NCBI GenBank assembly: GCA_016926175.1
Contig: JAFGPA010000005.1
Span: 1 to 34,982 of the forward strand
From: Microcaldota archaeon
GTDB taxonomy: Archaea; Micrarchaeota; Micrarchaeia; Anstonellales; Bilamarchaeaceae
DNA: 34,982 bases
Direction of reading: 5' to 3'
In this document: one piece after another, positions 26,645 to 34,982 of the stretch
Layout: every line of letters starts with the position of its first letter
Position numbering within the stretch: position 1 is the first letter of the stretch
The notes under the pieces: generated by a model
What the model was told of the DNA's origin: nothing
Database searches by the model: none
The model's input: only the letters and a program-made list of their open reading frames with translations
Program-made: the position numbers and the translations under genes

Positions 26645-28555
26645 CTAGTCAACAACTATATCGTTTCCGACCCGCCTTATTTTTATTGCGCTGGGATGAT
26701 CCAGCTTTTTGTCGCTGATGTAGTAAAAGAAAATTTCTCCATTGGGGGATTCTGTTTTCAGTATGCTGTTCTCTCCGTATTTCATTTCAATTTTTTCAGC
26801 ATCTAATGCGTCCACTTCCAGTGCCCACCGCCCAGCTCCTTCAGGGAACCTGAGTAGGTAGGGCATTCTTAGTTTTGGATCGTTTGGCAGGCTTATTGCC
26901 TGTGGCGCTTCTGATATCCTTCTTCTTTCAAGGTCTTTTTTAAGGTCCTGAAGCCTGCCCTTCCAGTTATTTTCAATTCCAAGTACCTTTATCCTTCCGT
27001 TCTGGTAAGCCGTTCTTACTGTTTCAGGGTACTGGTATTCAAATGCAAGATACCACCTTCCCTTCAATGAAACGAGTGGGATGCCTGCCCCTCTTTCCAG
27101 CTGTCTTTCTGCAATTGAAAGAAGCGAATTAAGATCAGAAATTGGCAGATCCTTGAATTTTTCTCCAATTGGGTAAAGATATCTCTCCCCTTCCTGATAG
27201 GTCTGCATAAGCCCCTGAACCTCGGTTTCATATGGAAGCAATGTTCTGCCTTCTGGAGGAAGCGAGGGCCCCCGGTCACCATATCTGCTTGCATGGAATA
27301 TTTTTTCATTTAAGAAAAGGCACCTGCCGTTTCTGGGCTGAACCCAGATTTCATTGCCCTTTCTGCTTACAATCCTTGTTTTTTCCATTCCAACAACCGT
27401 CTCTTTCCAGTCTGAAAGATCGGCAATCCTGAAGATATAATATCTTCTGCCATTGATTGTTGCCTTATCAAATGCTGCAAACCTGTTCAACACCACTAGA
27501 TTGTATTCGTTTACTGTATCTTCATCAGGAACCGGGTGCATAAACAATGCCCTGTCCTCGGGAAGATATTTGAAATATCTTTCCATGTCATCATCGCTGA
27601 TCCTTTCCTGGACAAAATTTGGCGGCCATTCCACTTCTGCAAATTCCCTTGCAACAATATCCATTCTCTCAAGAAATTCCGGACTTGTCATTTCGTCCGG
27701 CCATATGTTGAGATATCTGCCCGTTCTTGCACATGATTTTGCCCCTTCTTCAGGATAATCCGCCACGCGATAGTACTTTCCTCCAAGCTTTATTCCATCA
27801 TCTTCTGAAGGAATTATCCACATTCTTATTCCTTCAGGAATGCATTCAGCGCCTTTGCGCTCTTCATCAGAAATCTCAAACAGGAGAAGCTCATCTTCCC
27901 AGGGTATCCCTTCCGGCATTAATTCTATTTCCTCGGTCTTTACCTCATATGTGTCATCCTGATCAGTAAGCTGCAGTCTCAATCGCACGCTTTCAAGAGG
28001 CACTTCTTCAATCTCTTCTTCCTGCATAACTGCCACTGGAGCCGGTTCCGGAGGCACTGAAAGATAATCAAGATCCTCTTCTTCAGCTTCTTCTGCAAGT
28101 TTTCTTTTTCTCTCTTCTATCGCATTCCTTTTCTCAGCCAGTCTTTTTTCTTCTTCAGCCTTTTTACCAATTATGGCTTTGACGTCCTCCAGTGCCATAT
28201 CCAGAGAATCAGTTTTGTCGGGAATTCCAAAGGCTTCAAGATGAAACAGCTCTTCACTGTCGTCGACAGCGCCTGTTGGTTTGCTGTCTCTTGCGCTGAA
28301 AATCACACCTGCCTTTGGCGGAACAGCTCTTTTTCTTGCTGTACCCTCATGAAGAGCAACAAAATCCGAGGTGCCGATTCTCAACCTGTCTGCAAGTATA
28401 TTTGCTCCCTTTTGCAGGTCCTCAGTCATTCTTAACATGAGATTTTCTGTTTTCAGTGGTTTTAGTCCCCATTGCAATCTAAGCCTTGCTCCCATTCCGT
28501 CTGTTGATAAATGGATGTTTTTTATGTTCACTGAGTGCTTTCTAGTGCTGCCCAT
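26645..28555 (-). CDS. Large cytoplasmic protein of unknown function with repeated small beta modules and an acidic/coiled linker
   Basis: 636 aa, no signal peptide; recurring GGKYYRVAD / NGRRYYIFR / KGRWYLAFE / NGEIFFYYIS motifs; charged stretch KKAEEEKRLAEKRNAIEERKRKLAEEAEEEDLDYL. Confidence 0.75.
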   Translation of the reverse strand: MGSTRKHSVNIKNIHLSTDGMGARLRLQWGLKPLKTENLMLRMTEDLQKGANILADRLRIGTSDFVALHEGTARKRAVPPKAGVIFSARDSKPTGAVDDSEELFHLEAFGIPDKTDSLDMALEDVKAIIGKKAEEEKRLAEKRNAIEERKRKLAEEAEEEDLDYLSVPPEPAPVAVMQEEEIEEVPLESVRLRLQLTDQDDTYEVKTEEIELMPEGIPWEDELLLFEISDEERKGAECIPEGIRMWIIPSEDDGIKLGGKYYRVADYPEEGAKSCARTGRYLNIWPDEMTSPEFLERMDIVAREFAEVEWPPNFVQERISDDDMERYFKYLPEDRALFMHPVPDEDTVNEYNLVVLNRFAAFDKATINGRRYYIFRIADLSDWKETVVGMEKTRIVSRKGNEIWVQPRNGRCLFLNEKIFHASRYGDRGPSLPPEGRTLLPYETEVQGLMQTYQEGERYLYPIGEKFKDLPISDLNSLLSIAERQLERGAGIPLVSLKGRWYLAFEYQYPETVRTAYQNGRIKVLGIENNWKGRLQDLKKDLERRRISEAPQAISLPNDPKLRMPYLLRFPEGAGRWALEVDALDAEKIEMKYGENSILKTESPNGEIFFYYISDKKLDHPSAIKIRRVGNDIVVD

Positions 28556-28665
28556 TTGGTTCCTCTCTTGAGTTAATTGTGTTAAAAACAGTTTTTAAAT
28601 GTTTGTCAATCCCTTTCCTGGCCATTGTTTTTATATTTCTTTTCCAACAAGCTATTTTCCTAATT

Positions 28666-28737
28666 GCGACCGTAGTCTACCGGTTATGATTCGAGATTGC
28701 CAATCTCGCGGACCGGGTTCGATTCCCGGCGGTCGCA
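28666..28737 (+). tRNA. tRNA-Gly (GCC)
   Basis: 7-bp acceptor stem GCGACCG/CGGTCGC with discriminator A; anticodon arm GAGA-TTGCCAA-TCTC; T arm CCGGGTTCGATTCCCGG; no intron and no encoded CCA. Confidence 0.97.
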
Positions 28738-28826
28738 TTGACCGGGGCAGTCCAACCGCTTTTTCATATCTCTATAAATCCGGCAAAAATAGTCTTCTTT
28801 TAAAGCTATCCAAACACAGAAAAATA

Positions 28827-29621
28827 ATGGAACAACTAATGGAGGAATTGCTATCCTGTTTGGAAATAAGGCCGGTCAAAGACCTGCTTCCTCATGAACA
28901 GACAATCCCCTACAATCTAAAAAGACTCAAAGTTGCAATGCTGAATCTTGGCCAGATAGTGGACCCAATCATCACTGATACAAAAACAGGGCTGGTGATA
29001 GACGGCAATCACAGGCGGAAAGTCCTTGAAATAATGGAAATTCCATTTGCCCCGGTTCAGACTGTTGATTATATGCGGGAGGACATAGAGGTTGGCACCT
29101 GGCACATTTCCCTTAAATTCAAGCCCCGGGATCTTTTCACAATAGACTCATTAAACCATGAGAAAGTGGACTATGAAACCGGAAAACAGGCAGTAAACTC
29201 CCTCAAGGCTCCATTCATGCTTATAAGCAAAGATGAATGCCACCTGATCAATCCTGGAGATTACAAGCTCAGGGAGATGGTGGAGGAGCAGAATCACATT
29301 ATTGACAGTCTTGAAAAAACATCTCTGGAATACTTCCCTGCAGAAGACATAAACCAGCAAATAGAAAGAGGCCAGTCCGTACTTTTCAGAAGGTCGTATA
29401 CCAAACACGAAATAATCAAGACAGCACAGGAGCATTCTCCGCTTCCTCCCAAATCAACAAGGCATCTTGTTCCATGGAGGGTTATCCGGCTTAATATGAA
29501 GCTGGGCTGGCTCCATCGTTCCATTGAAGATGCGGGAACAGAAATGAAAAGAACCCTTAGCAACCGGATTTACAGCGGCAATGTGAGAAAATATTATGAA
29601 CCTGTAACAGTTATTTACTGA
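28827..29621 (+). CDS. ParB/SerK-like protein (putative free-serine kinase family)
   Basis: ParB-like GLVIDGNHRRKVLEIM and family-like SYTKHEIIKTAQEHSPLPPKSTRHLVPWR; ATG 28827 used because the tracked upstream extension runs through the tRNA gene. Confidence 0.7.
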   Translation: MEQLMEELLSCLEIRPVKDLLPHEQTIPYNLKRLKVAMLNLGQIVDPIITDTKTGLVIDGNHRRKVLEIMEIPFAPVQTVDYMREDIEVGTWHISLKFKPRDLFTIDSLNHEKVDYETGKQAVNSLKAPFMLISKDECHLINPGDYKLREMVEEQNHIIDSLEKTSLEYFPAEDINQQIERGQSVLFRRSYTKHEIIKTAQEHSPLPPKSTRHLVPWRVIRLNMKLGWLHRSIEDAGTEMKRTLSNRIYSGNVRKYYEPVTVIY

Positions 29622-30214
29622 TTTTTTGATGCAAAATCAGGATTTATAAGGTTATATTCTGCAGGCATTCTCATATGGTGGGTGCCTATTCCGTTTTCAA
29701 ATTCCATCCTTATGACTTTGCCACTTAAAAATTCATCATAAAACAACGCCCTGTCGGGTTTTACTACCACTCCTTCCATTTTGCCTTCAACAGCATAAGC
29801 GGACCGGAGATCTATCATTTTTTCTATTTCCTCCAAACTTAATTTTCCCCGGCCTACTATGTTTGCCGGAAAAATGCCGCTTCTTAAAACTTCTGGCAGC
29901 TCATTTGTTTTTCTCATGTAATAAAGCACTGCATCGTGCTTTTCTTCAGGACCAAAAAACTGTCCTTTGCCAAGGTCAAAAATGTCAAAAATCATGTATC
30001 TTGCAGGCACTGCGTAGGTTATGGAATGCCTTTTTTTAAGGTCCTCTGTACAGAAAATGTATTTTCTACAGCTTGCAATAGTTTGTTTTCCATCCATTTT
30101 TTCTTCTACAATTACTTTTCCAGACAAAAGATAATCCCTGTCCTTGTCAGACATCACTGGCTTCCTTATATTGTTGTTTCTGAATCTCACTGGTTTTGGA
30201 TAAGTAAATTGCAT
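29615..30214 (-). CDS. Minimal RNA/DNA ligase-like nucleotidyltransferase (199 aa)
   Basis: Motif I EEKMDGKQ (KxDG), motif III-like ARYMIFDIFD, motif IV MEGVVVKP, motif V-like GKVIRMEF; no room for an OB-fold or other C-terminal domain. Confidence 0.7.
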   Translation of the reverse strand: MQFTYPKPVRFRNNNIRKPVMSDKDRDYLLSGKVIVEEKMDGKQTIASCRKYIFCTEDLKKRHSITYAVPARYMIFDIFDLGKGQFFGPEEKHDAVLYYMRKTNELPEVLRSGIFPANIVGRGKLSLEEIEKMIDLRSAYAVEGKMEGVVVKPDRALFYDEFLSGKVIRMEFENGIGTHHMRMPAEYNLINPDFASKNQ

Positions 30215-30304
30215 ATCTTCATTAATAACTGAAACCCTTTTTAAATGTTATTAAAAGTGTTATAATAGTTACATTTAAATACATTATTATACATATTATA
30301 TCAC
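30215..30304. promoter_or_regulatory. AT-rich divergent promoter region between the ligase-like and PIN-like genes
   Basis: 90-bp intergenic region; TTTAAA-type boxes near 30240 (minus-strand gene) and 30272 (plus-strand gene), both at distances suggesting leaderless starts. Confidence 0.5.
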
Positions 30305-30817
30305 ATGCAGACATTACGTTCCCTTTCTCTTCTGCCCAAGAAAGAGCCATTCAAAGGTATTGCCCCACTCACAGACCGGCCTAAGCAGAAAGTGCTCCTT
30401 TTCGATACCTGCTATGTCATATCGCTTGCAAAGTCCGGCTATCCAATAGAAAAATCTCTTGAAAAACTTAAACAAAAAGGCAATGTTCCTGTTACCACAA
30501 CTCAGGTAATGGAGGAGCTGGAGAATATAGCTTCATCAAGAAGAAAAGACAATGGCGAGCCGGTACTTACAAGCAGGCAAATGTGCGAAATCCGCACGTG
30601 TACCTACAATGGCATTCTCAATGTTTTTTCTGTTGAAATCAGCGATATGCTCAGGAAAACAGCAAAAAAGCTCCTAAGAAAACATTCACAAAAAAACAAT
30701 GAACGGGTTGGCGAAGGAGAGCTTTCACTATTTGCACTTTCCCATAAGCTTGGCCTTGCGTCAATCTCATGGGAAATAAAAAGCAATGATTCTGATGTTC
30801 AGGCGCTGGTTGCCTAG
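30305..30817 (+). CDS. PIN-like domain protein (putative RNase)
   Basis: LLFDTCYVISLAKSG (first Asp), VPVTTTQVMEELENI (Glu), GEGELSLFALSHKLGLASISWEIKSNDSDVQALV (distal acidic residues); divergent from canonical VapC. Confidence 0.5.
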   Translation: MQTLRSLSLLPKKEPFKGIAPLTDRPKQKVLLFDTCYVISLAKSGYPIEKSLEKLKQKGNVPVTTTQVMEELENIASSRRKDNGEPVLTSRQMCEIRTCTYNGILNVFSVEISDMLRKTAKKLLRKHSQKNNERVGEGELSLFALSHKLGLASISWEIKSNDSDVQALVA

Positions 30818-31104
30818 TTTCCAAAAGGATCGAAAATCGTATTATTTATGAATTCCTCCCTTTTGGGGGGCTCCTTTTTTTTCAGGGCATCTTCTATCAG
30901 TTGGGGGTTGAACCCCACAACGATCCTTCCGTTTATCTCCAGGACCGGCACACCAGTTTTTCCGCTTTTCCTTACCATCTCTTCAGCTTTTTTCCCGTCC
31001 CTGGAAATATCATAATCGACAAATTCAATGCCCCGGTTTTGCAGGTATTCCTTTGCCATGTTGCAGAATCCGCATTCCGGCATACTATAGATTATCACAG
31101 CCAC
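30814..31104 (-). CDS. Glutaredoxin-like protein
   Basis: IIYSMPECGFCNMAKEYLQNRGIEF (CxxC), cis-Pro TGVPVLEINGRIVVGF. Confidence 0.9.
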   Translation of the reverse strand: MAVIIYSMPECGFCNMAKEYLQNRGIEFVDYDISRDGKKAEEMVRKSGKTGVPVLEINGRIVVGFNPQLIEDALKKKEPPKREEFINNTIFDPFGN

Positions 31105-31156
31105 TTTTTCAACTTAGCCTGGCAGTTCTTTTAATTATTGCCTTCAAATCTAAATC

Positions 31157-32227
31157 ATGACAAATTTGCTTTCTCCAGGCCCAGTACCAGTTCTTGAGGA
31201 AATCTCCCTGGCACAGACAAAAGAAATGATAACCCATCGTTCCGAGGCAATGACAGAACTTTACAGGGATCTTGTTACCAGGCTGAAAAAATACCTGAAC
31301 AGCGATGAATCCTACATTCTGACAGGTTCAGGAGCGCTTGGCCTTGAAACCCTTGTCATGAACCTATGCGACAGAAATGACAGGGTGGTATGCTTTCCAA
31401 ACGGAGATTTTGGCAACAAGCAGGTTCTTACAGTGAAAGTGTATTCCAATGCCATTGAAAATACAATTGAAGACGGAAAAGGATGGAATCTTGAAAGGAC
31501 AAAGGAAAAAATAGACTCAAGCGATGCAACTGTACTTGCCATTGTTTACAATGAAACCTCCCTTGGAGTAAGAAATAATATCCGGGAAATCTGCAGATAT
31601 TCAAAATCGAAAGGCATGCTTACCATTGTGGATGGCATATCAGCATGGCCAGGAACAGAAATGGATATGAAGGAATTCGGAGTGGATGGCTTTGTTGCAG
31701 GCAGCCAGAAATGTCCCGGAGCCCCTCCAGGCATGGCACTTCTTGGCCTTTCCAAAGATGCAGTTGACCGGTATAGCAGCAGGGAACTGATACCTGGCTA
31801 TTACTGTGATCTGCGCAGGCATAAGAAATACTATGAAAAAAACATGCAGACTCCAAATACCCCGGCAATAACTTTGTTCTGGGCATTGCAGAAAGCATTT
31901 GATATCCTAGATGAAAAAGGGGGCGTTGAAGCTGCTGTGAAAAGGCACGCATCGGCTGCAGAATATACAAGAAACCGGCTCCTTGACATGGACATTGCCC
32001 TTATTGCAGAAAAAGGCTTTGAATCAAACACCGTAACCGGTTTTGTCGTTCCAGAAGGCTTTAAAGCTGCAGATGTAAAAAAGAGGCTGAAAGCTGAATT
32101 TGACATCCAAATCGTAGGTGCCAGGGGCACCTTCAAGGAAAACGGCTTGAGAATTGCACATATGGGCAATTTTGACATCAGCAACATCGAAGCTGCCCTT
32201 GATGCTATGGAGAAAATAATTAAATAG
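31157..32227 (+). CDS. Class V PLP aminotransferase (alanine-glyoxylate/serine-pyruvate aminotransferase-like)
   Basis: LLSPGPVPVLEE; YILTGSGALGLET; VDGISAWPGTEMDMKEFGVDGFVAGSQKCPGAPPGMALL (PLP Lys in GSQKC). Confidence 0.93.
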   Translation: MTNLLSPGPVPVLEEISLAQTKEMITHRSEAMTELYRDLVTRLKKYLNSDESYILTGSGALGLETLVMNLCDRNDRVVCFPNGDFGNKQVLTVKVYSNAIENTIEDGKGWNLERTKEKIDSSDATVLAIVYNETSLGVRNNIREICRYSKSKGMLTIVDGISAWPGTEMDMKEFGVDGFVAGSQKCPGAPPGMALLGLSKDAVDRYSSRELIPGYYCDLRRHKKYYEKNMQTPNTPAITLFWALQKAFDILDEKGGVEAAVKRHASAAEYTRNRLLDMDIALIAEKGFESNTVTGFVVPEGFKAADVKKRLKAEFDIQIVGARGTFKENGLRIAHMGNFDISNIEAALDAMEKIIK

Positions 32228-32255
32228 ATTAACTTGAATATTCATGAGGTTGACT

Positions 32256-33383
32256 ATGTCTGAGGATTCCGTTAGTTTAAGCAAACTTGTTTCACTGACT
32301 TTTGATGCCGATCCAGAAGTCAGAAAGAAAGCCGCCACAGATCTTGCAGTGCATGATGATCCGGCAGCACTGTTTGCACTGGTTGAACTAAGCTATGACA
32401 AAGAACCATCTGTGAGGGAATGTGCCCAGAGAATCCTTGACAAGAAAAAAGAAGCTGAAGCGGAAGTAATGTCATTTGCGGAAATATTTTCCAGGGGCGA
32501 AAAGGAACCCAGGGAAAAGGATGTTCCAAAGGATGCAAGGCAGAAAGTACTGGACCCCATCACCCAGATATTCGAAAAGCGCCTTGGTAAAGAAAGGGCA
32601 GAAATTGTAAAGCAGAAAATGATGCCTTCCATAGAGAAAATGTATCTCAGGTCACAGAGACCCAAAAAAGACGGCGGAAGAAAAGTTGTTATGCAGGAAT
32701 TCCTTACCAATTATCTTGAAGTTATATCTGATCTTGACCATGTTGGCGGTTCTGAGACAGAATTGATTGTTCCGGCGGCAGTCCTGGCAGAAGACAAAAT
32801 TGTCCCGGAAGAGCTTGAAGAAGTTGGAATGAATGCCAGGACAGACCAGATTTCTTCAGAAATAGAGCATATTGAAAGCGAACAGATGGAAGAAATCAAG
32901 GAACAGCATGAAATAGAACACCTGCCGGACACATTCTTCAAAAAAGCATACGAAGTCATGATGCTTTCTGAAGGCGATGACAGGATCATGCGTACCGAAA
33001 TGACCCGCATGATCGATACCGCCAAAAAAGAAATCACGCTTGCATTCAACCTTGCCAAGAAAAAATTCAAGGAAACCAAGATTACAAATATCACAAAGAT
33101 CCGGGACGGCATGCGCAACATCAATACCGACACTCTCATAGTTATATCAGCTGAAAACCTGGAATACCTGAAAAGCAAGAAAGTAAAATCCATGGTGACA
33201 AGGATAATTGTCAATGATGATGAAGGCAATGAAGGGGTTCTTTATATGTTTGAAGACCGCGGCATGACAATCAAGCCCGGGATGAAAATAAAGGCTGAAA
33301 AGGCAATTGCCAAGACATTCAAGTTCTCTGGAGAGACAGTTCTTACCCTTGGCAAAAAAAGCAATGTTTATATTGTTTTATGA
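32256..33383 (+). CDS. Protein with N-terminal HEAT-repeat-like region, unknown function
   Basis: LTFDADPEVRKKAATDLAVHDDPAALFALVELSYDKEPSVRECAQRIL resembles two HEAT repeats; charged middle and a conserved-looking C-terminal domain. Confidence 0.65.
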   Translation: MSEDSVSLSKLVSLTFDADPEVRKKAATDLAVHDDPAALFALVELSYDKEPSVRECAQRILDKKKEAEAEVMSFAEIFSRGEKEPREKDVPKDARQKVLDPITQIFEKRLGKERAEIVKQKMMPSIEKMYLRSQRPKKDGGRKVVMQEFLTNYLEVISDLDHVGGSETELIVPAAVLAEDKIVPEELEEVGMNARTDQISSEIEHIESEQMEEIKEQHEIEHLPDTFFKKAYEVMMLSEGDDRIMRTEMTRMIDTAKKEITLAFNLAKKKFKETKITNITKIRDGMRNINTDTLIVISAENLEYLKSKKVKSMVTRIIVNDDEGNEGVLYMFEDRGMTIKPGMKIKAEKAIAKTFKFSGETVLTLGKKSNVYIVL

Positions 33384-33405
33384 GTGTTAATTTTTGGTGG
33401 GTTAA

Positions 33406-33573
33406 ATGGAATCAACTAAATATGAAATTGCACGCTTGATAGGCGCGAGGGCATTGCAGCTTTCTATGGGTGCACCACCTCTTATCAAGATCAAGGACGG
33501 AACAAAAACATTTATTCAGGTTGCCGAGGATGAGCTTGCAAAAAAGGCCATCCCCCTAGCGGTAGTCCACTAA
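33406..33573 (+). CDS. rpoK: DNA-directed RNA polymerase subunit K (Rpb6 homologue), 55 aa
   Basis: [55 protein letters not shown] matches the RpoK core (YEiARiiGaRALQ..mGAPpLi...A..El....iPl.V); below the ORF-track length cutoff. Confidence 0.92.
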   Translation: MESTKYEIARLIGARALQLSMGAPPLIKIKDGTKTFIQVAEDELAKKAIPLAVVH

Positions 33574-34164
33574 TTCAACCCTGAATCCCTTTCCTTCTAC
33601 TTTCAAAAGAATCCTTCTTTCCTTGTCTATCCAGTCATATTCAGAAAATTCGCCCTCTGTTCTTATTTCAACAACAAATGCTTCCCTTCCATTGTATTCT
33701 TCCATCTTTATCACCCTGTAATGGGTTTCTGTTATGTATTGGGGCATATCGGAATAGTATATGTACATTGAGTTGTTCCAGCTCCAGTTTTCATGGAGTG
33801 CAAGCATCCATGGCTTGAAAAGGATAAATGCAGGTTCTTTGAATGAAGAATTGGATCCTGTCTCATCCATTCCCCATTTATCAATGCAGATGTGTGTTTT
33901 GTTTACGCTTTCCGCCACCAAAACCATGGTGCAATCCCCTCCATCTAATGCCAGGTAGGTTATGTTTACAACTGTGCCATTGGTATAATAGTTGTAGGTG
34001 TAGTAGTCTTCCGGCAAAATCTTAAGTTCCGTGTTTTTTTCAAGCGGGCTTTCCCTGAAAACGATTTTAGTGTCATCAAAAGCTGGTTTCACCATCAATG
34101 CTGCCGCTATTATCAAAACAAAAAAAGCCACAATCGTAAGCAACAGCGTGTTGTTTTTGATCAT
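33556..34164 (-). CDS. Hypothetical membrane-anchored extracytoplasmic protein
   Basis: N-terminal [23 protein letters not shown] followed by a beta-rich domain with Asn sequons (NGT, NIT, NKT, NSS, NWS, NNS). Confidence 0.7.
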   Translation of the reverse strand: MIKNNTLLLTIVAFFVLIIAAALMVKPAFDDTKIVFRESPLEKNTELKILPEDYYTYNYYTNGTVVNITYLALDGGDCTMVLVAESVNKTHICIDKWGMDETGSNSSFKEPAFILFKPWMLALHENWSWNNSMYIYYSDMPQYITETHYRVIKMEEYNGREAFVVEIRTEGEFSEYDWIDKERRILLKVEGKGFRVELVDYR

Positions 34165-34193
34165 CAGAATAATTATCCTGCTTCAGCTTAAAA

Positions 34194-34709
34194 TTACTGA
34201 TCCTTTGCAATCTGGCCGAATTTCTTGTATGGCTTCGTTGTCTTACTGCCCATTTTATGGAAAACAACCTGCGAAATTCTCATTCCTGCCCTCAGCTTCA
34301 CCGAAAAAGGGGCAAGATTAACTATTTCAAGCACCTGGTGGTTATCTGATCCGGGCTGTACCAGGGCACTGGTGATATGTATTATAAGCCCCATTCTTGC
34401 ATATCTGCTTCTTCCTTCCAGTTTTCCCATAATGTCTGCGGGAAGGGTGATTTTCTCCCTGGTTTTGGCAAGACACATTTCTCTTTTTTTCAGGGTTATT
34501 GCGTTCGCTTTTTTTGTTACAAATGCCCTCTGAAATTCTGTTTTTGAAAGATCAACAGTCCTTTTACTTAGGCTTGGCCTGAAGAACTGCCATTCGTTGG
34601 ATAAAGTAAGGTCAATGCTGGCAGGTCCTATCTGCTCCTCCTTCAGCTGTGTTATGATTATTTTTTTCTCCTTCAGCATCTTTTTGATATCCTCATTTGA
34701 AAGAATCAT
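34194..34709 (-). CDS. dcd: dCTP deaminase/dUTPase family protein
   Basis: QIGPASIDLTLSNEW, GKLEGRSRYARMGLIIHITSALVQPG, VLEIVNLAPFSVKLRAGMRISQVVFHKM. Confidence 0.85.
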   Translation of the reverse strand: MILSNEDIKKMLKEKKIIITQLKEEQIGPASIDLTLSNEWQFFRPSLSKRTVDLSKTEFQRAFVTKKANAITLKKREMCLAKTREKITLPADIMGKLEGRSRYARMGLIIHITSALVQPGSDNHQVLEIVNLAPFSVKLRAGMRISQVVFHKMGSKTTKPYKKFGQIAKDQ

Positions 34710-34793
34710 GCTAATTCTCCTTCATTTTCCTTTATAAATCTGTTTTTAATATTTTGCACATAAATCGACTATTAATAACACAAGAGGAAAGTC

Positions 34794-34982
34794 ATGAGAC
34801 ACCAGAATAAAAACATTTTAAAGAATCCAAGATTTGTCCTGGGGGCAGGAGCAACATCGCTTGCCATGATTACCGCCCTTCAAATTTTCAGCAGCTGCAA
34901 GTCTGAGTCTGAAAATATTCAGAAAAGCCATGCAGAAGCAGCAAACAACTCCGGCATTGCCGGACTTTATGATTATGTGCAG
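34794..34982 (+). CDS. Putative lipoprotein, truncated by the window edge
   Basis: MRHQNKNILKNPRFVLGAGATSLAMITALQIFSSC|KSESENIQ...; GAGGAAAG SD-like site upstream; frame open to 34982. Confidence 0.65.
   Translation, partial: MRHQNKNILKNPRFVLGAGATSLAMITALQIFSSCKSESENIQKSHAEAANNSGIAGLYDYVQ

Noticed and set aside
28599-28826. N-terminal extension of the 28599..29621 ORF
   Set aside because: It reads straight through the tRNA-Gly gene; the conserved protein begins at ATG 28827.
30305-30817. VapBC-type toxin-antitoxin locus
   Set aside because: No small antitoxin ORF upstream on the same strand, and the PIN-like protein is diverged from VapC; the neighbouring gene is a divergent ligase-like gene.
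1-34982. CRISPR arrays, IS elements, rRNA genes
   Set aside because: No regularly spaced direct repeats, transposase motifs or rRNA signatures were seen on reading both strands.

Overview
This is a gene-dense archaeal chromosomal segment, DPANN-like in style. Archaeal hallmarks include a CCA-adding enzyme, GGGP synthase, geranylgeranyl reductase, Pus10, family B DNA polymerase, NreA, RpoK and TATA-box promoters. I find no CRISPR array, rRNA or insertion sequence. I find one tRNA, tRNA-Gly(GCC). The strongest candidate for an under-described system is the + strand cluster at about 8406-12838. It encodes a polytopic VirB6/CedA-like membrane protein with a sequon-rich extracellular loop, a membrane-anchored protein resembling the N-terminal domain of VirB4, a separate VirB4/HerA-type ATPase, a coiled-coil/winged-helix protein, and an overlapping 52-aa small ORF missed by the ORF track. 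I interpret it as a Ced/T4SS-like DNA-transfer machine with a split VirB4. Other points of interest: a protein with three tandem excisionase-like HTH domains at an exact 57-aa period, with a candidate autoregulatory operator; a minimal 199-aa nucleic-acid ligase-like protein divergent from a PIN-like nuclease; a 4-nt-overlap operon of a K+ channel, an E1-like protein, a 93-aa unknown and a PHP protein; an rpoK gene absent from the supplied ORF track; and overlapping stop codons at all seven convergent gene junctions. All family calls come from reading motifs by eye. No searches were run.
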